DNA of 64,000 nt from Streptococcus hyointestinalis (GTDB lineage: Bacteria > Bacillota > Bacilli > Lactobacillales > Streptococcaceae), in the NCBI RefSeq assembly GCF_900459405.1, contig NZ_UHFN01000007.1:744001-808000 (forward strand), read 5' to 3'. Below the pieces are notes generated by a model, which saw only the letters and a list, made by a program, of their open reading frames with translations, was not told the DNA's origin and did not search any database. Positions 43,643 to 52,768 of this stretch are shown in pieces; position 1 is the stretch's first letter; each line of letters starts with the position of its first letter. A program made the translations under genes and the position numbers.

Positions 43643-44569
43643 CTAGGCAAATAAATCCTTTAATTCTTGGAAAATCTGTTCATTCTCAGCGAGGCTGTAG
43701 GAGTTGGCACCGCTAGCTAGAGGATGTCCACCGCCGTCATGGCGCTTAGCGATGGTATTGATGACCTTTTCCTTACTACGCAGGCGCACACGATAATGCC
43801 CGTCAGCCTGCTCCACAAAAATCGCCCAGGTCTCAACGCTGTCAATCTTTCCAGGCACACCAACAATAGCAGCTGTCTCAGCGTCAGTCACATCAAAGTG
43901 TTTGAGCGTTTCCTGGGTCAAGAGCACACGAGCAGCACCAGTTGGGTCAATCTCGAGGTGGTCAAAGACGTAGCTCTGCAATTTTGCCACCTTGAGTGAA
44001 AAGGAATCCATCCGACGTGACAAAGCGGCAAAATCAAACTGAAACTGACGCAGAAAACTTGCAATAGCAAGCGTCTTGCAGGTAGTTGCAGGGTAGAGAA
44101 AGCGCCCCGTATCCCCAACAATACCCGTATAGAGCAGGCGTGCTGCCTCATCAGACAGACCAAGTCCTACAGTCTGTGCAAAATCACAGATAATCTCACT
44201 AGCGCTTGAAGCGGTCGTATCGACATAGCAGATGTCACCGTAGACATCATCGTTTGGATGGTGGTCCATCTTAATCAGAAATGCCCCTTTGGTATAGCGC
44301 TTATCGTCAATGCGAGGAGTATTTGCTGTATCTGTCACAATGACCAAGGCGTCCTTGTAGTCGCTGTCTGCGACCTCGTCCATTTGTGCTACCCAAGACA
44401 GACTAGGCTCGTTGTAGCCTGTTGCAAGGACACGCTTATCTGGGAAATTATGCTTGATAATCTCTTTTAACCCCACTTGGCTGCCTAGAGCGTCTGGGTC
44501 TGGTTTCATGTGACGGTGAATGATGATGGTGTGATAGTTTTGTATTTGTGCTAAAATCTCTTGAAACAT
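43643..44569 (-). CDS. DHH/DHHA1 phosphodiesterase (Pde2/NrnA type)
   Basis: This 308-residue soluble phosphoesterase hydrolyses short oligonucleotides or pApA from c-di-AMP turnover. Metal-binding motifs are HRHMKPDPDALGS, VTDTANTPR and MDHHPND (the DHH signature). The C-terminal DHHA1 domain has RHDGGGHPLASG. The short stand-alone form without membrane or PAS/GGDEF domains corresponds to streptococcal Pde2/NrnA rather than GdpP. Exact substrate preference is not readable. Convergent with the polysaccharide locus. Confidence 0.9.
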   Translation of the reverse strand: MFQEILAQIQNYHTIIIHRHMKPDPDALGSQVGLKEIIKHNFPDKRVLATGYNEPSLSWVAQMDEVADSDYKDALVIVTDTANTPRIDDKRYTKGAFLIKMDHHPNDDVYGDICYVDTTASSASEIICDFAQTVGLGLSDEAARLLYTGIVGDTGRFLYPATTCKTLAIASFLRQFQFDFAALSRRMDSFSLKVAKLQSYVFDHLEIDPTGAARVLLTQETLKHFDVTDAETAAIVGVPGKIDSVETWAIFVEQADGHYRVRLRSKEKVINTIAKRHDGGGHPLASGANSYSLAENEQIFQELKDLFA

Positions 44570-44661
44570 ACAATTCTCTTTTCTAACTAGCAGTTCTATT
44601 CATTATACCACAAATAAAGCGAGATATTATGAGAGAAGTCCTCATTTGAGTAGTTTTCCCC

Positions 44662-44689
44662 TTGAAATAATCCTTATTTTTGTTAGAAT
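44662..44689 (+). promoter_or_regulatory. add promoter
   Basis: TTGAAA (44662-44667), 16-bp spacer, extended -10 TGTTAGAAT (hexamer 44684-44689). Confidence 0.7.
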
Positions 44690-44723
44690 AGAAACAATAT
44701 ACTATTGAGACGGAGGATATAGT

Positions 44724-45761
44724 GTGAGTGCGATTGATTTTCACGCTTTAGCAAAAGCAGAACTACATTGTCATTTAGATGGCTCTTTGTCCATTCCTGT
44801 GATTCGCAAGTTGGCTAAAATGGCGGATGTGACGCTTCCAGAGAGTGACGCTGATTTAAAAGAGCGTATCACCGCTCCTAAGGATGCGACTAGTCTAGTG
44901 GATTATCTCAAAACCTTTGACTTTATGCGTCCGCTCTTGCAGACCAAGGAAGCGCTGCGCCTAGCTGCCTATGACGTAGCGAGACAAGCTGCGAGTGAAA
45001 ATGTCCTCTATATCGAGGTGCGATTTGCCCCAGAGCTCTCAATGGATGAGGGGCTTACTGCCAAGGAAACCATAGAAGGCGTGGTCGCTGGTCTCAAGGA
45101 CGCCCAAGAAGAGTTTGGTATCGTTGCTAAGTGTCTAGCCTGTGGCATGCGTCAGTCTAGCGTGACACTTACCGAAGCGCTTTTTGAGGAAATAGCAGAG
45201 CTGGCTGCTGATGGTTTTGTAGGTTTTGACTTTGCCGGAGATGAGCACGGTTTTCCTCCAGAAAAGATTAAAGAACTCATCGCCTATACGCAATCGCTAG
45301 GCTATCCTATGACCTTTCACGCTGGCGAGTGTGGCTGTCCAAACCACATCACAGACAGTATCGCGCTGGGTATCAAACGCATGGGACATGTGACAGCCAT
45401 TTGCCAAGAGCCAGAGATTTTAGAGGCATTTGTCGAGGCTGGAGTGACTGCAGAGCTATGCCTAACCAGCAACCTCCAAACCAAAGCTGCACAGACAATA
45501 GCTGATTTTCCTTATCTAGACTTGGTCAAGGCTGGTGCTAAACTCAGTATCAATACCGATAACCGCACCGTCTCTGATACGACCTTAACAAAGGAATACC
45601 AGCTCTTTCATGACTATTTTGGCACAAAACCAGCTGACTTTTTCACCTACAATCAAATGGCGCTTGACGCTGCCTTTATCAATCAAGACCAAAAAGAAGT
45701 ACTAAAAGCAAAACTTTTAGAAAATCCCCACTTGTCAAGTCAAGTGCAACAAGTTCATTGA
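44724..45761 (+). CDS. add: Adenosine deaminase with IS-derived C-terminal tail
   Basis: The enzyme deaminates adenosine to inosine in purine salvage. The metal-dependent TIM-barrel protein shows ELHCHLDGS (HxH), FHAGECG, LTSNLQT and SINTDNRTV. The start is GTG 44724 with GGAGG upstream. The native end, KLLENYQPFLK then TAA, is preserved after the IS30 at 46891-46922. The IS30 at 45726 replaces the last six residues with [11 protein letters not shown]. The catalytic residues are far upstream, so activity is probably kept. Confidence 0.94.
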   Translation: MSAIDFHALAKAELHCHLDGSLSIPVIRKLAKMADVTLPESDADLKERITAPKDATSLVDYLKTFDFMRPLLQTKEALRLAAYDVARQAASENVLYIEVRFAPELSMDEGLTAKETIEGVVAGLKDAQEEFGIVAKCLACGMRQSSVTLTEALFEEIAELAADGFVGFDFAGDEHGFPPEKIKELIAYTQSLGYPMTFHAGECGCPNHITDSIALGIKRMGHVTAICQEPEILEAFVEAGVTAELCLTSNLQTKAAQTIADFPYLDLVKAGAKLSINTDNRTVSDTTLTKEYQLFHDYFGTKPADFFTYNQMALDAAFINQDQKEVLKAKLLENPHLSSQVQQVH

Positions 45762-46889
45762 TAACTAGAGTTCCAGAGGTTAAGCTGTTTGGGCTAGCCC
45801 AAACAAAATATTTGCGGTTTTATACTTGTGAAGTCGTCTAGGTCTGTCATTGATAGCAGAGACGTAGTGATTGAGTTCTTCTGTCGTTAGTGAGTTAAGA
45901 GAGACACCTTTTGGGAGAAACTCTCTCAAGAGACCATTGAAATTTTCATTTGTTCCTCTTTCATGAGAAGCATAAGGATGGGCAAAATAGACTTCCACAC
46001 CTTTTAAGTCTGACAAGCTACTGAACTCTGAGCCATTGTCCGATGTGATAGAGCGAATAGGGTACTGTGATAGTAGGCTCTTAACAGCCCTATTGATAGT
46101 TTCTGCTTGTTTATTAGCCAGTTTTACAGCGATGGCAAATCGTGTTTGACGCTCTACTAGAGTCATGACAACAGCTTCCCCTTTGGTCTTCTTGCCAAGA
46201 ACCAAATCAATCTCCCAATGTCCAAATTCAGAGCGATTAGTAATAGTTTCTGGACGTTCTTCAATGGATTTTCCTAAGATTTTCTTCGTGGCCTTAGGCC
46301 TTACTTTAGACCGTTTTCGGATGCACACCATCTTAGGTAAATCAATCGGTTTAACCCTCAACAGTCCGTCTTTGATGTACCGATACACTGTCTTGGTGGA
46401 AGGGATAACTTCCAGTGGATGTTTTTCTCGGTAAGTTTGAACAAAGCTATCAACACTGTGACAACGAGGTTTCGTTTTCAGGGCTTTCTCAAGTTCCTTG
46501 AAGAATGTCTGGGAGCAGTATGATAGTTTATGATAGGCACTTTTTCGACGATTGATTTCATAAACACGTTGACCACTATCTGGAAAGTAAACCGTTGAGT
46601 AGATTCGTTTCCCGTTCTTATCTTGAACCTGAGAAACACTTCCTCGTTTGATTTCCCGACTGATGGTTGAGCGATGACGCCCAAGCAGACGAGCAATCTC
46701 AGAGGGGGTCTTGCCCATCTTGAGATAGGCGCTGATTTCTCTGCGTTCAGAGGCTGAAAGGTGTGAGTATAACGATTTTTTGGTAGAATGATTAGTGGAC
46801 ATGTTCATCTGCTTTCTATACTGAGTTGGGGAATTCTAGTATATCAGACGAGCATGTCTTTTTTGTTGCACTTCATTTTACAACACGGG
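45726..46889 (-). mobile_element. IS30-family element type A (copy 2), 13-bp target duplication
   Basis: 1164 bp, ends CCCCACTTGTC and ACAACACGGG. ACTTTTAGAAAAT is duplicated at 45713-45725 and 46890-46902. Inserted seven codons (stop included) before the end of add. Confidence 0.93.
45780..46808 (-). CDS. IS30-family transposase, type A (copy 2)
   Basis: 342 residues, nearly identical to the copy at 29569 (differences such as GEIS/REIS and KNPS/KTPS in the N-terminal region). HTH and DDE motifs (EIDLVLG, TSDNGSEF, ERGTNENFNG) are intact. Confidence 0.93.
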   Translation of the reverse strand: MNMSTNHSTKKSLYSHLSASERREISAYLKMGKTPSEIARLLGRHRSTISREIKRGSVSQVQDKNGKRIYSTVYFPDSGQRVYEINRRKSAYHKLSYCSQTFFKELEKALKTKPRCHSVDSFVQTYREKHPLEVIPSTKTVYRYIKDGLLRVKPIDLPKMVCIRKRSKVRPKATKKILGKSIEERPETITNRSEFGHWEIDLVLGKKTKGEAVVMTLVERQTRFAIAVKLANKQAETINRAVKSLLSQYPIRSITSDNGSEFSSLSDLKGVEVYFAHPYASHERGTNENFNGLLREFLPKGVSLNSLTTEELNHYVSAINDRPRRLHKYKTANILFGLAQTA

Positions 46890-46945
46890 ACTTTTAGAAA
46901 ATTATCAGCCTTTCTTAAAATAAACTGTCAAATCAACTGAAATTA

Positions 46946-46954
46946 TGCTAAAAT
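46946..46954 (+). promoter_or_regulatory. Flavodoxin gene promoter
   Basis: Extended -10 TGCTAAAAT (hexamer 46949-46954), with a weak CTGTCA -35 at 46925-46930. Its distance to the start leaves a 24-nt leader with GGGAGG. Confidence 0.5.
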
Positions 46955-46978
46955 AGAGCTAATAATAGGGAGGAACTT

Positions 46979-47422
46979 ATGGCTTTAGCAAAAATTATTT
47001 ACGCCAGCATGACTGGTAATACAGAAGAAATCGCAGATATCGTCGGACAGAAACTAGAAGAGCTTGGGCACGACGTTGAGGTTGATGAGTGTACAACCGT
47101 TGACGCTAGTGACTTTGAGGACGCAGACCTTGCCATTGTAGCCACTTACACCTATGGCGATAGTGATCTGCCAGATGAGATTGTCGACCTTTATGAAGAT
47201 TTAGCAGACCTTGACTTATCAGGGAAAATCTACGGTGTGGTCGGCTCTGGAGATACCTTCTACGATTATTTCTGTAAGGCTGTTGATGACTTTGAAGAGC
47301 AATTCGCACAAACAGGTGCTGAAAAAGGCGCTGAGAGTGTCAAAGTCGACCTAGCAGCTGAAGATGAGGATATTGAGAAATTAGAAGCTTTTGCAGAAAC
47401 CTTATCTGCTAAGCTAGGATAG
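46979..47422 (+). CDS. Flavodoxin
   Basis: This small FMN-binding electron carrier has 147 residues. The phosphate-binding loop SMTGNTEEIAD (about residues 10-20) and the aromatic isoalloxazine-contacting segments TYTYGDSDLPDE and GSGDTFYDYFCKA are clear. It is strongly acidic. GGGAGG precedes the ATG. The redox partner is not indicated by the neighbours. Confidence 0.94.
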   Translation: MALAKIIYASMTGNTEEIADIVGQKLEELGHDVEVDECTTVDASDFEDADLAIVATYTYGDSDLPDEIVDLYEDLADLDLSGKIYGVVGSGDTFYDYFCKAVDDFEEQFAQTGAEKGAESVKVDLAAEDEDIEKLEAFAETLSAKLG

Positions 47423-47482
47423 AGGGAGCTAGCTATGAGTTGTCAGCTTTAGGGCAAAAAACTCATAGTTTTTTATACGCTT

Positions 47483-48202
47483 ATGACAAAAAAACGTTTT
47501 CAACTCCCCTACAAATGGATTGAGCGGCTGCTGATTATTTTTGGGCTCCTCTTGGTGGTGAGCTATGCCAGCATTTATCTCATTCATAACTGGGACAAAT
47601 TGCTAAATCTGAGCGAAACGTCAAAGAGTATCACGGATTTTTTACAGCGTTTTCGCTCACCCACATGGACGAATTTTACTATTCTCACTTTGCTGACAGC
47701 AGTGACTGCAGCCATTCCCTTTATGTCCAATGCTGCCTTTGCGATTTTTAATGGGATGACTTTTGGTCCTTTTATTGGCTTTGCCATGACCCTGACGGCT
47801 AATCTTCTTGGTAACTTTGGCTTAATCCAAATCTTAAAGGTCTTGCCCCTCTCTAGGCAGGATTCAAAGGTCAATGAACACCTCAAAACCTTGGACAAAC
47901 TCCCAGACCCCAAGTTAGCTATTGCGCTTGGCTATATCTTTCCCATTGTCCCTACCATTTTAGTCAACTATCGTATCGTCGAGATGAAGTTGAGCTTTAG
48001 AGAGCGGCTGCTGTTGGCGAGTGTAGGCTTAGCGCCTCTAAGTCTTCTCTATACGTTAGGCGGAACGGCTATTTTACGAGGTAATATCAAACTGCTAGTT
48101 GCTATTATCGTGATTGGCGGACTTGCCCTTATTGGGTTTAAAATCTTCCAGAAGAAAGGACATCACAAACATGAATCTCACAGACACACGAAAAGCCATT
48201 GA
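47483..48202 (+). CDS. VTT/TVP38-family integral membrane protein
   Basis: The product has 239 residues and about five to six membrane helices. The VTT (SNARE-associated Golgi/DedA-like) domain is visible as AIPFMSNAAFAIFNGMTFGP, GFAMTLTANLLGNFG and the loop LGYIFPIVPTILVNYR. Relatives are lipid scramblases or flippases; the role here is unknown. No ribosome-binding site precedes the ATG at 47483. The C-terminal tail is His/Lys-rich. Its end overlaps the chorismate mutase gene. Confidence 0.8.
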   Translation: MTKKRFQLPYKWIERLLIIFGLLLVVSYASIYLIHNWDKLLNLSETSKSITDFLQRFRSPTWTNFTILTLLTAVTAAIPFMSNAAFAIFNGMTFGPFIGFAMTLTANLLGNFGLIQILKVLPLSRQDSKVNEHLKTLDKLPDPKLAIALGYIFPIVPTILVNYRIVEMKLSFRERLLLASVGLAPLSLLYTLGGTAILRGNIKLLVAIIVIGGLALIGFKIFQKKGHHKHESHRHTKSH

Positions 48203-48440
48203 TGTGCTTGATAATGACTTGGTCGCTCTGCTAGAGAAGCGCATGCAACTTGTTTCTGAAGTTGTCGCTTACAAAAAAGCAACAGGCAAGGCAGTTTTTG
48301 ACAAAGAACGTGAGGAAGCTATCCTTGAAAAAGTTGCCGCACGTGTTACAAACAAGGACTTTGAAGAAGCAGTCGTTGCGACTTTTTCGGACATCATGAA
48401 ACAATCACGTCTCTATCAGGAAAAACAGTTACATGATTAA
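48171..48440 (+). CDS. Chorismate mutase (AroH/AroQ-type monofunctional)
   Basis: The enzyme converts chorismate to prephenate for phenylalanine and tyrosine synthesis. The 89-residue all-helical AroQ fold has R10-type and K residues in LTDTRKAIDVLDNDLVALLE and RMQLVSEVVAYKKATGKAVF, and the closing helix FSDIMKQSRLYQEK. The start is ATG 48171 with GAAAGGA upstream; the longer frame from 48114 lies inside the previous gene. It overlaps the first crcB by 8 bp. Confidence 0.9.
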   Translation: MNLTDTRKAIDVLDNDLVALLEKRMQLVSEVVAYKKATGKAVFDKEREEAILEKVAARVTNKDFEEAVVATFSDIMKQSRLYQEKQLHD

Positions 48441-48822
48441 ATTAAAAGAAAGTAGTGCTGTCTTTGTCGGCGCTACTCTTGGTGGTTTGGCACGTTATTT
48501 ACTAGGACTTTACCTGCCGACTTTAGCTGGTTTGTCGCTAGGTACGCTCCTTGTAAATTACCTAGGAACCTTTCTCTTGGTCTTTTTTGTCAAGGGCTAT
48601 CTAAGTCAAAAAGGGCTATCATCTTCTTTGCAGCTAGCACTGGGCACTGGCTTTTGTGGCAGTTTCACTACCTTTTCAAGTGCCATGCTGGATTTATTCA
48701 AGCTGCTAAGGGCGGGTAATTATCTCGCTTTTGGCTTTTATAGTTTTTTGATAATCGTTGGTGGTTTAGTTGTTGCTTACTTGTCTTATTGCTTGCTTAC
48801 GAGCGTGGAGGGTAGACAGTGA
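48433..48822 (+). CDS. crcB: Fluoride channel CrcB/Fluc subunit 1
   Basis: This small four-helix fluoride exporter subunit has 129 residues. It has the family GATLGGLARYLLGLYLP start, GTLLVNYLGTFLL (conserved Asn), and GTGFCGSFTTFSSAMLDLF with the Phe-box/TFS motif. Fluc proteins form antiparallel dimers; the second, different copy follows directly, as usual in Gram-positives. Confidence 0.93.
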   Translation: MIKLKESSAVFVGATLGGLARYLLGLYLPTLAGLSLGTLLVNYLGTFLLVFFVKGYLSQKGLSSSLQLALGTGFCGSFTTFSSAMLDLFKLLRAGNYLAFGFYSFLIIVGGLVVAYLSYCLLTSVEGRQ

Positions 48823-49163
48823 TTGTTATTTATATGATGCTTTGCTGTGCTATCGGGGCACTTTTACGCTTTTTTCTATCAAGGCTCAACAGGCAGCGTG
48901 TCTATCTAGGTACTTTTTTGGTAAATATGCTGGGCTGTTTTTGTCTTGGTTTCGTTTACCGTTGTGTACCAGACAGTCCAGCTTACACCATTCTTGCGAC
49001 AGGTTTTTGCGGTGGTTTGACCACCTACTCTACCTTTCAAGCTGAACTGCTAGCGCTTTTTAAAAGCCCTAAAAATCTAGTGATTTATCTGGCTATGACC
49101 TATGTTTTTGGCTTTTTAGCGATTTGTATCGGTTATTTTCTTCCATTTGCTTTACAGAAATAA
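48819..49163 (+). CDS. crcB: Fluoride channel CrcB/Fluc subunit 2
   Basis: 114 residues, GTG start overlapping the upstream stop by 4 bp. Family motifs are GALLRFFLSRL, GTFLVNMLGCFCLGF and ATGFCGGLTTYSTFQAEL. It is predicted to form an antiparallel heterodimer with subunit 1 in the membrane. No fluoride riboswitch was seen upstream of the pair. Confidence 0.93.
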   Translation: MIVIYMMLCCAIGALLRFFLSRLNRQRVYLGTFLVNMLGCFCLGFVYRCVPDSPAYTILATGFCGGLTTYSTFQAELLALFKSPKNLVIYLAMTYVFGFLAICIGYFLPFALQK

Positions 49164-49170
49164 CTGGGTA

Positions 49171-49264
49171 TGATATACTACTAAGAGTGTGTAATGGACA
49201 CACAAAAAACGGCTAATCCGCTGGGACAAGAACTTTATGATTAGCAAGAGAAGGAGAAAAAATA
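49171..49264 (+). promoter_or_regulatory. rplS promoter and L19 leader
   Basis: Extended -10 TGATATACT (hexamer 49174-49179). The leader of about 80 nt has a GTGT/ACAC hairpin and a GCTAATC (49213-49219) / GATTAGC (49239-49245) stem just before the AGAAGGAG site, resembling the Firmicutes L19 autoregulatory leader. Confidence 0.65.
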
Positions 49265-49612
49265 ATGAATCCATTGATCCAAAGTTTGACAGAAGGTCAA
49301 CTTCGTACTGACATCCCATCATTCCGCCCTGGTGACACTGTGCGTGTACACGCAAAAGTTGTCGAAGGAACACGTGAACGTATCCAAATTTTTGAAGGTG
49401 TTGTTATCTCTCGTAAAGGTCAAGGCATCTCAGAAATGTACACTGTTCGTAAAATTTCAAGCGGTATCGGTGTAGAACGTACTTTCCCAGTACACACACC
49501 ACGTGTTGACAAAATCGAAGTGGTTCGTTACGGTAAAGTACGCCGTGCTAAACTTTACTACTTGCGTGCATTGCAAGGTAAAGCAGCTCGTATCAAAGAA
49601 ATCCGTAAATAA
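49265..49612 (+). CDS. rplS: 50S ribosomal protein L19
   Basis: 115 residues, standard length. It has [45 protein letters not shown], and the C-terminal [11 protein letters not shown]. It lies at the 30S-50S interface. Monocistronic, with its own leader and terminator. Confidence 0.98.
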   Translation: MNPLIQSLTEGQLRTDIPSFRPGDTVRVHAKVVEGTRERIQIFEGVVISRKGQGISEMYTVRKISSGIGVERTFPVHTPRVDKIEVVRYGKVRRAKLYYLRALQGKAARIKEIRK

Positions 49613-49630
49613 TTCTGATACTCTTGTATC

Positions 49631-49656
49631 AAATCTGCCTTTTGGCAGATTTTTTA
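49631..49656 (+). terminator. rplS terminator
   Basis: AAATCTGCC / GGCAGATTT with TTTT loop and T-run. Confidence 0.9.
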
Positions 49657-49659
49657 CTA

Positions 49660-49731
49660 GACCCCTTAGTTCAATGGATATAACAACTCCCTCCTAAGGA
49701 GTAGTTGCTGGTTCGATTCCGGCAGGGGTCA
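49660..49731 (+). tRNA. tRNA-Arg (anticodon CCT)
   Basis: Acceptor GACCCCT pairs with AGGGGTC; the discriminator is A49731. The T-arm has GGTTCGATTCC. The anticodon loop CTCCTAA sits between CTCC and GGAG and gives CCT, reading AGG. CCA is not encoded. A short hairpin terminator (49752-49782, ACGCTAGC/GCTGGCGT) follows. Confidence 0.95.
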
Positions 49732-49750
49732 TGTTGACAGTTGACAAACT

Positions 49751-49782
49751 AAAAGACGCTAGCTGTTGGCTGGCGTTTTTTG
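49751..49782 (+). terminator. Terminator after tRNA-Arg
   Basis: ACGCTAGC / GCTGGCGT stem with a TGTTG-type loop, then TTTTT. Confidence 0.8.
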
Positions 49783-49819
49783 AATAAACTGTATTGATAA
49801 CATCTTCAGAAAAAAATGG

Positions 49820-51356
49820 TAAATTCTCAAAGTAAGTTCTAGTTCCCGTCCTTTCAGAAGTTACTCTGAGAAAACTGCATAAAATCAACAGAATTTAGTC
49901 TCAGACTAAGTTCTTTTTTGACTAAAAATGCTGATAATAGTGAGTTTTAGGCCTGAAAATATTGAAAAAAGGGTACACTAAAGTTACTGGCTCTGAGACG
50001 TCTCAAAGTAAGTTCTAGTCATCTGGAATTTAGGACGGGACAAGTTCCTTTCTATTTTGAAATTATTTTCTGATAAAAACTAGCGATTATTTATCTAATA
50101 ATCGAGGTGATTGGATGACGTTTTCAGGGTCAATTTTAGAGATACCGAGAAGTGTTGCCACTTCCTCACCGTAGGTAAAGGTAAAGAGTTCATAGGCTGA
50201 TTTTCCGTTGAAAGAAGCTCGTTTGACGCTGTTGACATGTGAACAAACTAGGTTGATGTCATCCTGTGTCAAGTTATCGAAGCTAGTTCCTTTAGGGAGA
50301 ATATCTCTGATAAGCGTGTGATTTTTCTCAATTCTCCCCTTCTGGTCAGAACGATTTGGGTCACAGAAGAAGAGTTTAGATTCTCCACGAACATCCATTT
50401 CGATATCGTCTACTCTAGCGAATTCACCGCCATTATCGGTCAGAATGACAGGGAATAGTTCGCAGAAGCTCATCTCTTTCTGGTGTAGGTCATTCTTGAT
50501 AGCGTAGAGGTGTTTAGCGACCTCATTAGCTGTTTTATTATCCAGTAACCGAGCGAAAATAAAGTTGCAGTAGGAGAGGTTAAAAGTGAGAAGTACCTTT
50601 CCTCCAATCCTTCCAGTAACGGTGTCCATTTCCAGCCAATAGCTGATTCCTTTCTCTGTGAGAAAGCGTTGGAAGTCCTCGTAAGACCGTCCTTCTTTGG
50701 CAGTTTTAGGAATGGGTTGTAGGTTTCTGGTTCACCGCTTTCTGAATTTCACGACACGGGGGAAATCAATGGGCTTTGTGGACAGATAGCCTTTTTCAAG
50801 GTATCGGTAGATAGAAGCTCTGGATGCCGAAAGTTCGTTTGAGGCGATGATGTGGTTGAGGTGTTGTCCCTTTTGGATGGCTGAAGAGACAATCTCGTCC
50901 ATACGATAGAATTCGGCTCTTCCTTGTTTAGGGCAACACCTGTTCTCGAGTCTGAGAGCTTAGCTTCGTAATCAAGCTGAGCTCTTTTTGCGTAGTAGAA
51001 TTGTTTCTGGTATCCGCAGTTGCTTCTCTTTTTCGGACAGGCATTACAAACGTAGGGAGCCTTTTTGAGTAGAGGGCAGGCCTCACAATTGGAAGTACTA
51101 GAGTTCTCTTTTATCACCCTATTTCTCCGAACTTCTTTTGAGATTGTGGACGGGTCTTTACCTAGCTTAGTAGCGATAGCTGAGAAGGTTTTTAGCTGTT
51201 CGATTCCTATTTGAATATCGTTGCGATCAGAGAGAGTTAAGTGTTTGTTTTTCATTGTCAGTTACCAACTTGTCCCATAGTAAGTTCTACCTTATTTTTT
51301 TGTCTCAGTCTAATTTCCAGTTTTTAAGACAGACTAGAACTTACTTTGAGAATTTT
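49820..51356 (-). mobile_element. IS30-family element type B (copy 2, decayed)
   Basis: 1537 bp, same ends as 17989-19520 and flanked by GG (49818-49819 and 51357-51358). A 5-bp insertion (GGCTC, near 50916) accounts for the length difference. The transposase gene is broken. Confidence 0.88.
50087..51255 (-). pseudogene. Broken IS30-family transposase, type B
   Basis: Compared with the intact copy at 18256, the gene has a 5-bp insertion giving a frameshift (after GVALNKEE) and a stop from a single base change near 50733 (TCT to TCA on the plus strand). The remaining open parts are 51255-50749 (HTH and Cys-rich region) and 50629-50087 (DDE core). Not expected to yield an active enzyme. Confidence 0.9.
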
Positions 51357-51371
51357 GGGTCAGAAAAAAAT

Positions 51372-52536
51372 CCCCACTTGTCAAGTCAAGTGCAACAAGT
51401 TCATTGATAACTAGAGCTCCAGAGGTTAAGCTGTTTGGGCTAGCCCAAACAAAATATTTGCGGTTTTATACTTGTGAAGTCGTCTAGGTCTGTCATTGAT
51501 AGCAGAGACGTAGTGATTGAGTTCTTCTGTCGTTAGTGAGTTAAGAGAAATACCTTTTGGGAGAAACTCTCTCAAGAGACCATTGAAATTTTCATTTGTT
51601 CCTCTTTCATGAGAAGCATAAGGATGGGCAAAATAGACTTCCACACCTTTTAAGTCTGACAAGCTACTGAACTCTGAGCCATTGTCCGATGTGATGGAGC
51701 GAATAGGGTACTGCGATAGTAAGCTCTTAACAGCCCTATTGATGGTTTCTGCTTGTTTATTAGCCAATTTTACAGCGATGGCAAATCGTGTTTGACGCTC
51801 TACTAAGGTCAAAATAACAGCTTCACCTTTGGTTTTCTTGCCAAGAACCAAATCAATCTCCCAATGCCCAAATTCAGAACGGTCATTGATACACTCTGGA
51901 CGTTCTTCAATGGATTTTCCTAAGATTTTCGTCGTGGCCTTAGGCGTTACTTTAGACCGTTTTCGGATGCTCACCATCTTAGGTAAATCAATCGGTTTAA
52001 CCCTCAACAGTCCGTCTTTGATGTAACGATACACTGTCTTGGTGGAAGGGATAACTTCCAGTGGATGTTTTTCTCGGTAAGTTTGAACAAAGCTATCGAC
52101 ACTGTGACAGCGAGGTTTCGTTTTCAGGGCTTTCTCAAGTTCCTTGAAGAATGTCTGGGAGCAGTACGATAGTTTATGATAAGCACTTTTTCGACGATTG
52201 ATTTCATAAACACGTTGACCACTATCTGGAAAGTAAACCGTTGAGTAGATTCGTTTCCCGTTCTTATCTTGAACCTGAGAAACACTTCCTCGTTTGATTT
52301 CCCGACTGATGGTTGAGCGATGACGCCCAAGCAGACGAGCAATCTCAGAGGGGGTCTTGCCCATCTTGAGATAGGCGCTGATTTCTCCGCGTTCAGAGGC
52401 TGAAAGGTGTGAGTATAACGATTTTTTGGTAGAATGATTAGTGGACATGTTCATCTGCTTTCTATACTGAGTTGGGGAATTCTAGTATATCAGACGAGCA
52501 TGTCTTTTTTTGTTGCACTTCATTTTACAATGCGGG
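51372..52536 (-). mobile_element. IS30-family element type A (copy 3), 13-bp target duplication
   Basis: 1165 bp. GTCAGAAAAAAAT is duplicated at 51359-51371 and 52537-52549. It ends about 35 bp upstream of the rplJ -35 box and lies next to the decayed type B element. Confidence 0.92.
51426..52454 (-). CDS. IS30-family transposase, type A (copy 3)
   Basis: 342 residues with intact HTH and DDE motifs. It differs from copies 1 and 2 in a block around MVSIRKRSKVTPKATTKI and ECINDRSEFG, so it is the most diverged of the three. Confidence 0.92.
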   Translation of the reverse strand: MNMSTNHSTKKSLYSHLSASERGEISAYLKMGKTPSEIARLLGRHRSTISREIKRGSVSQVQDKNGKRIYSTVYFPDSGQRVYEINRRKSAYHKLSYCSQTFFKELEKALKTKPRCHSVDSFVQTYREKHPLEVIPSTKTVYRYIKDGLLRVKPIDLPKMVSIRKRSKVTPKATTKILGKSIEERPECINDRSEFGHWEIDLVLGKKTKGEAVILTLVERQTRFAIAVKLANKQAETINRAVKSLLSQYPIRSITSDNGSEFSSLSDLKGVEVYFAHPYASHERGTNENFNGLLREFLPKGISLNSLTTEELNHYVSAINDRPRRLHKYKTANILFGLAQTA

Positions 52537-52571
52537 GTCAGAAAAAAATCCAAAAATAATCTCAAAAAAGC

Positions 52572-52768
52572 TTGACAAATAAAAAACTTCACGATATACT
52601 AAGTAAGGTTTTGAATAAAACTGACCTAAGACAGTAGGGGAGCGGTGCTCATAATAGTCCTACCGAGGCACAAAACGTGATTTAGAAATAACGGTTTTGT
52701 ATTTTCGTGTCTAGGTGTAGATACGTTTTTTTGTATCTATCCCAAAAATAAAAACGGAGGTAAAACTA
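52572..52768 (+). promoter_or_regulatory. rplJL promoter and L10 leader RNA
   Basis: TTGACA (52572-52577), 17-bp spacer, TATACT (52595-52600). The long leader contains GACAGTAGGGGAGCGGTGC followed by TCATAATAGTCCTACCGAGGC, the L10-binding fold used for feedback control of L10/L12 synthesis, then GGAGG. Confidence 0.85.

Noticed and set aside
44724..45761. Adenosine deaminase as a pseudogene
   Set aside because: Only the last six codons are replaced; all metal-binding and catalytic motifs are intact.
48433..49163. Fluoride riboswitch controlling crcB pair
   Set aside because: The genes are embedded in an operon-like run with overlapping ends, leaving no leader for such an element.
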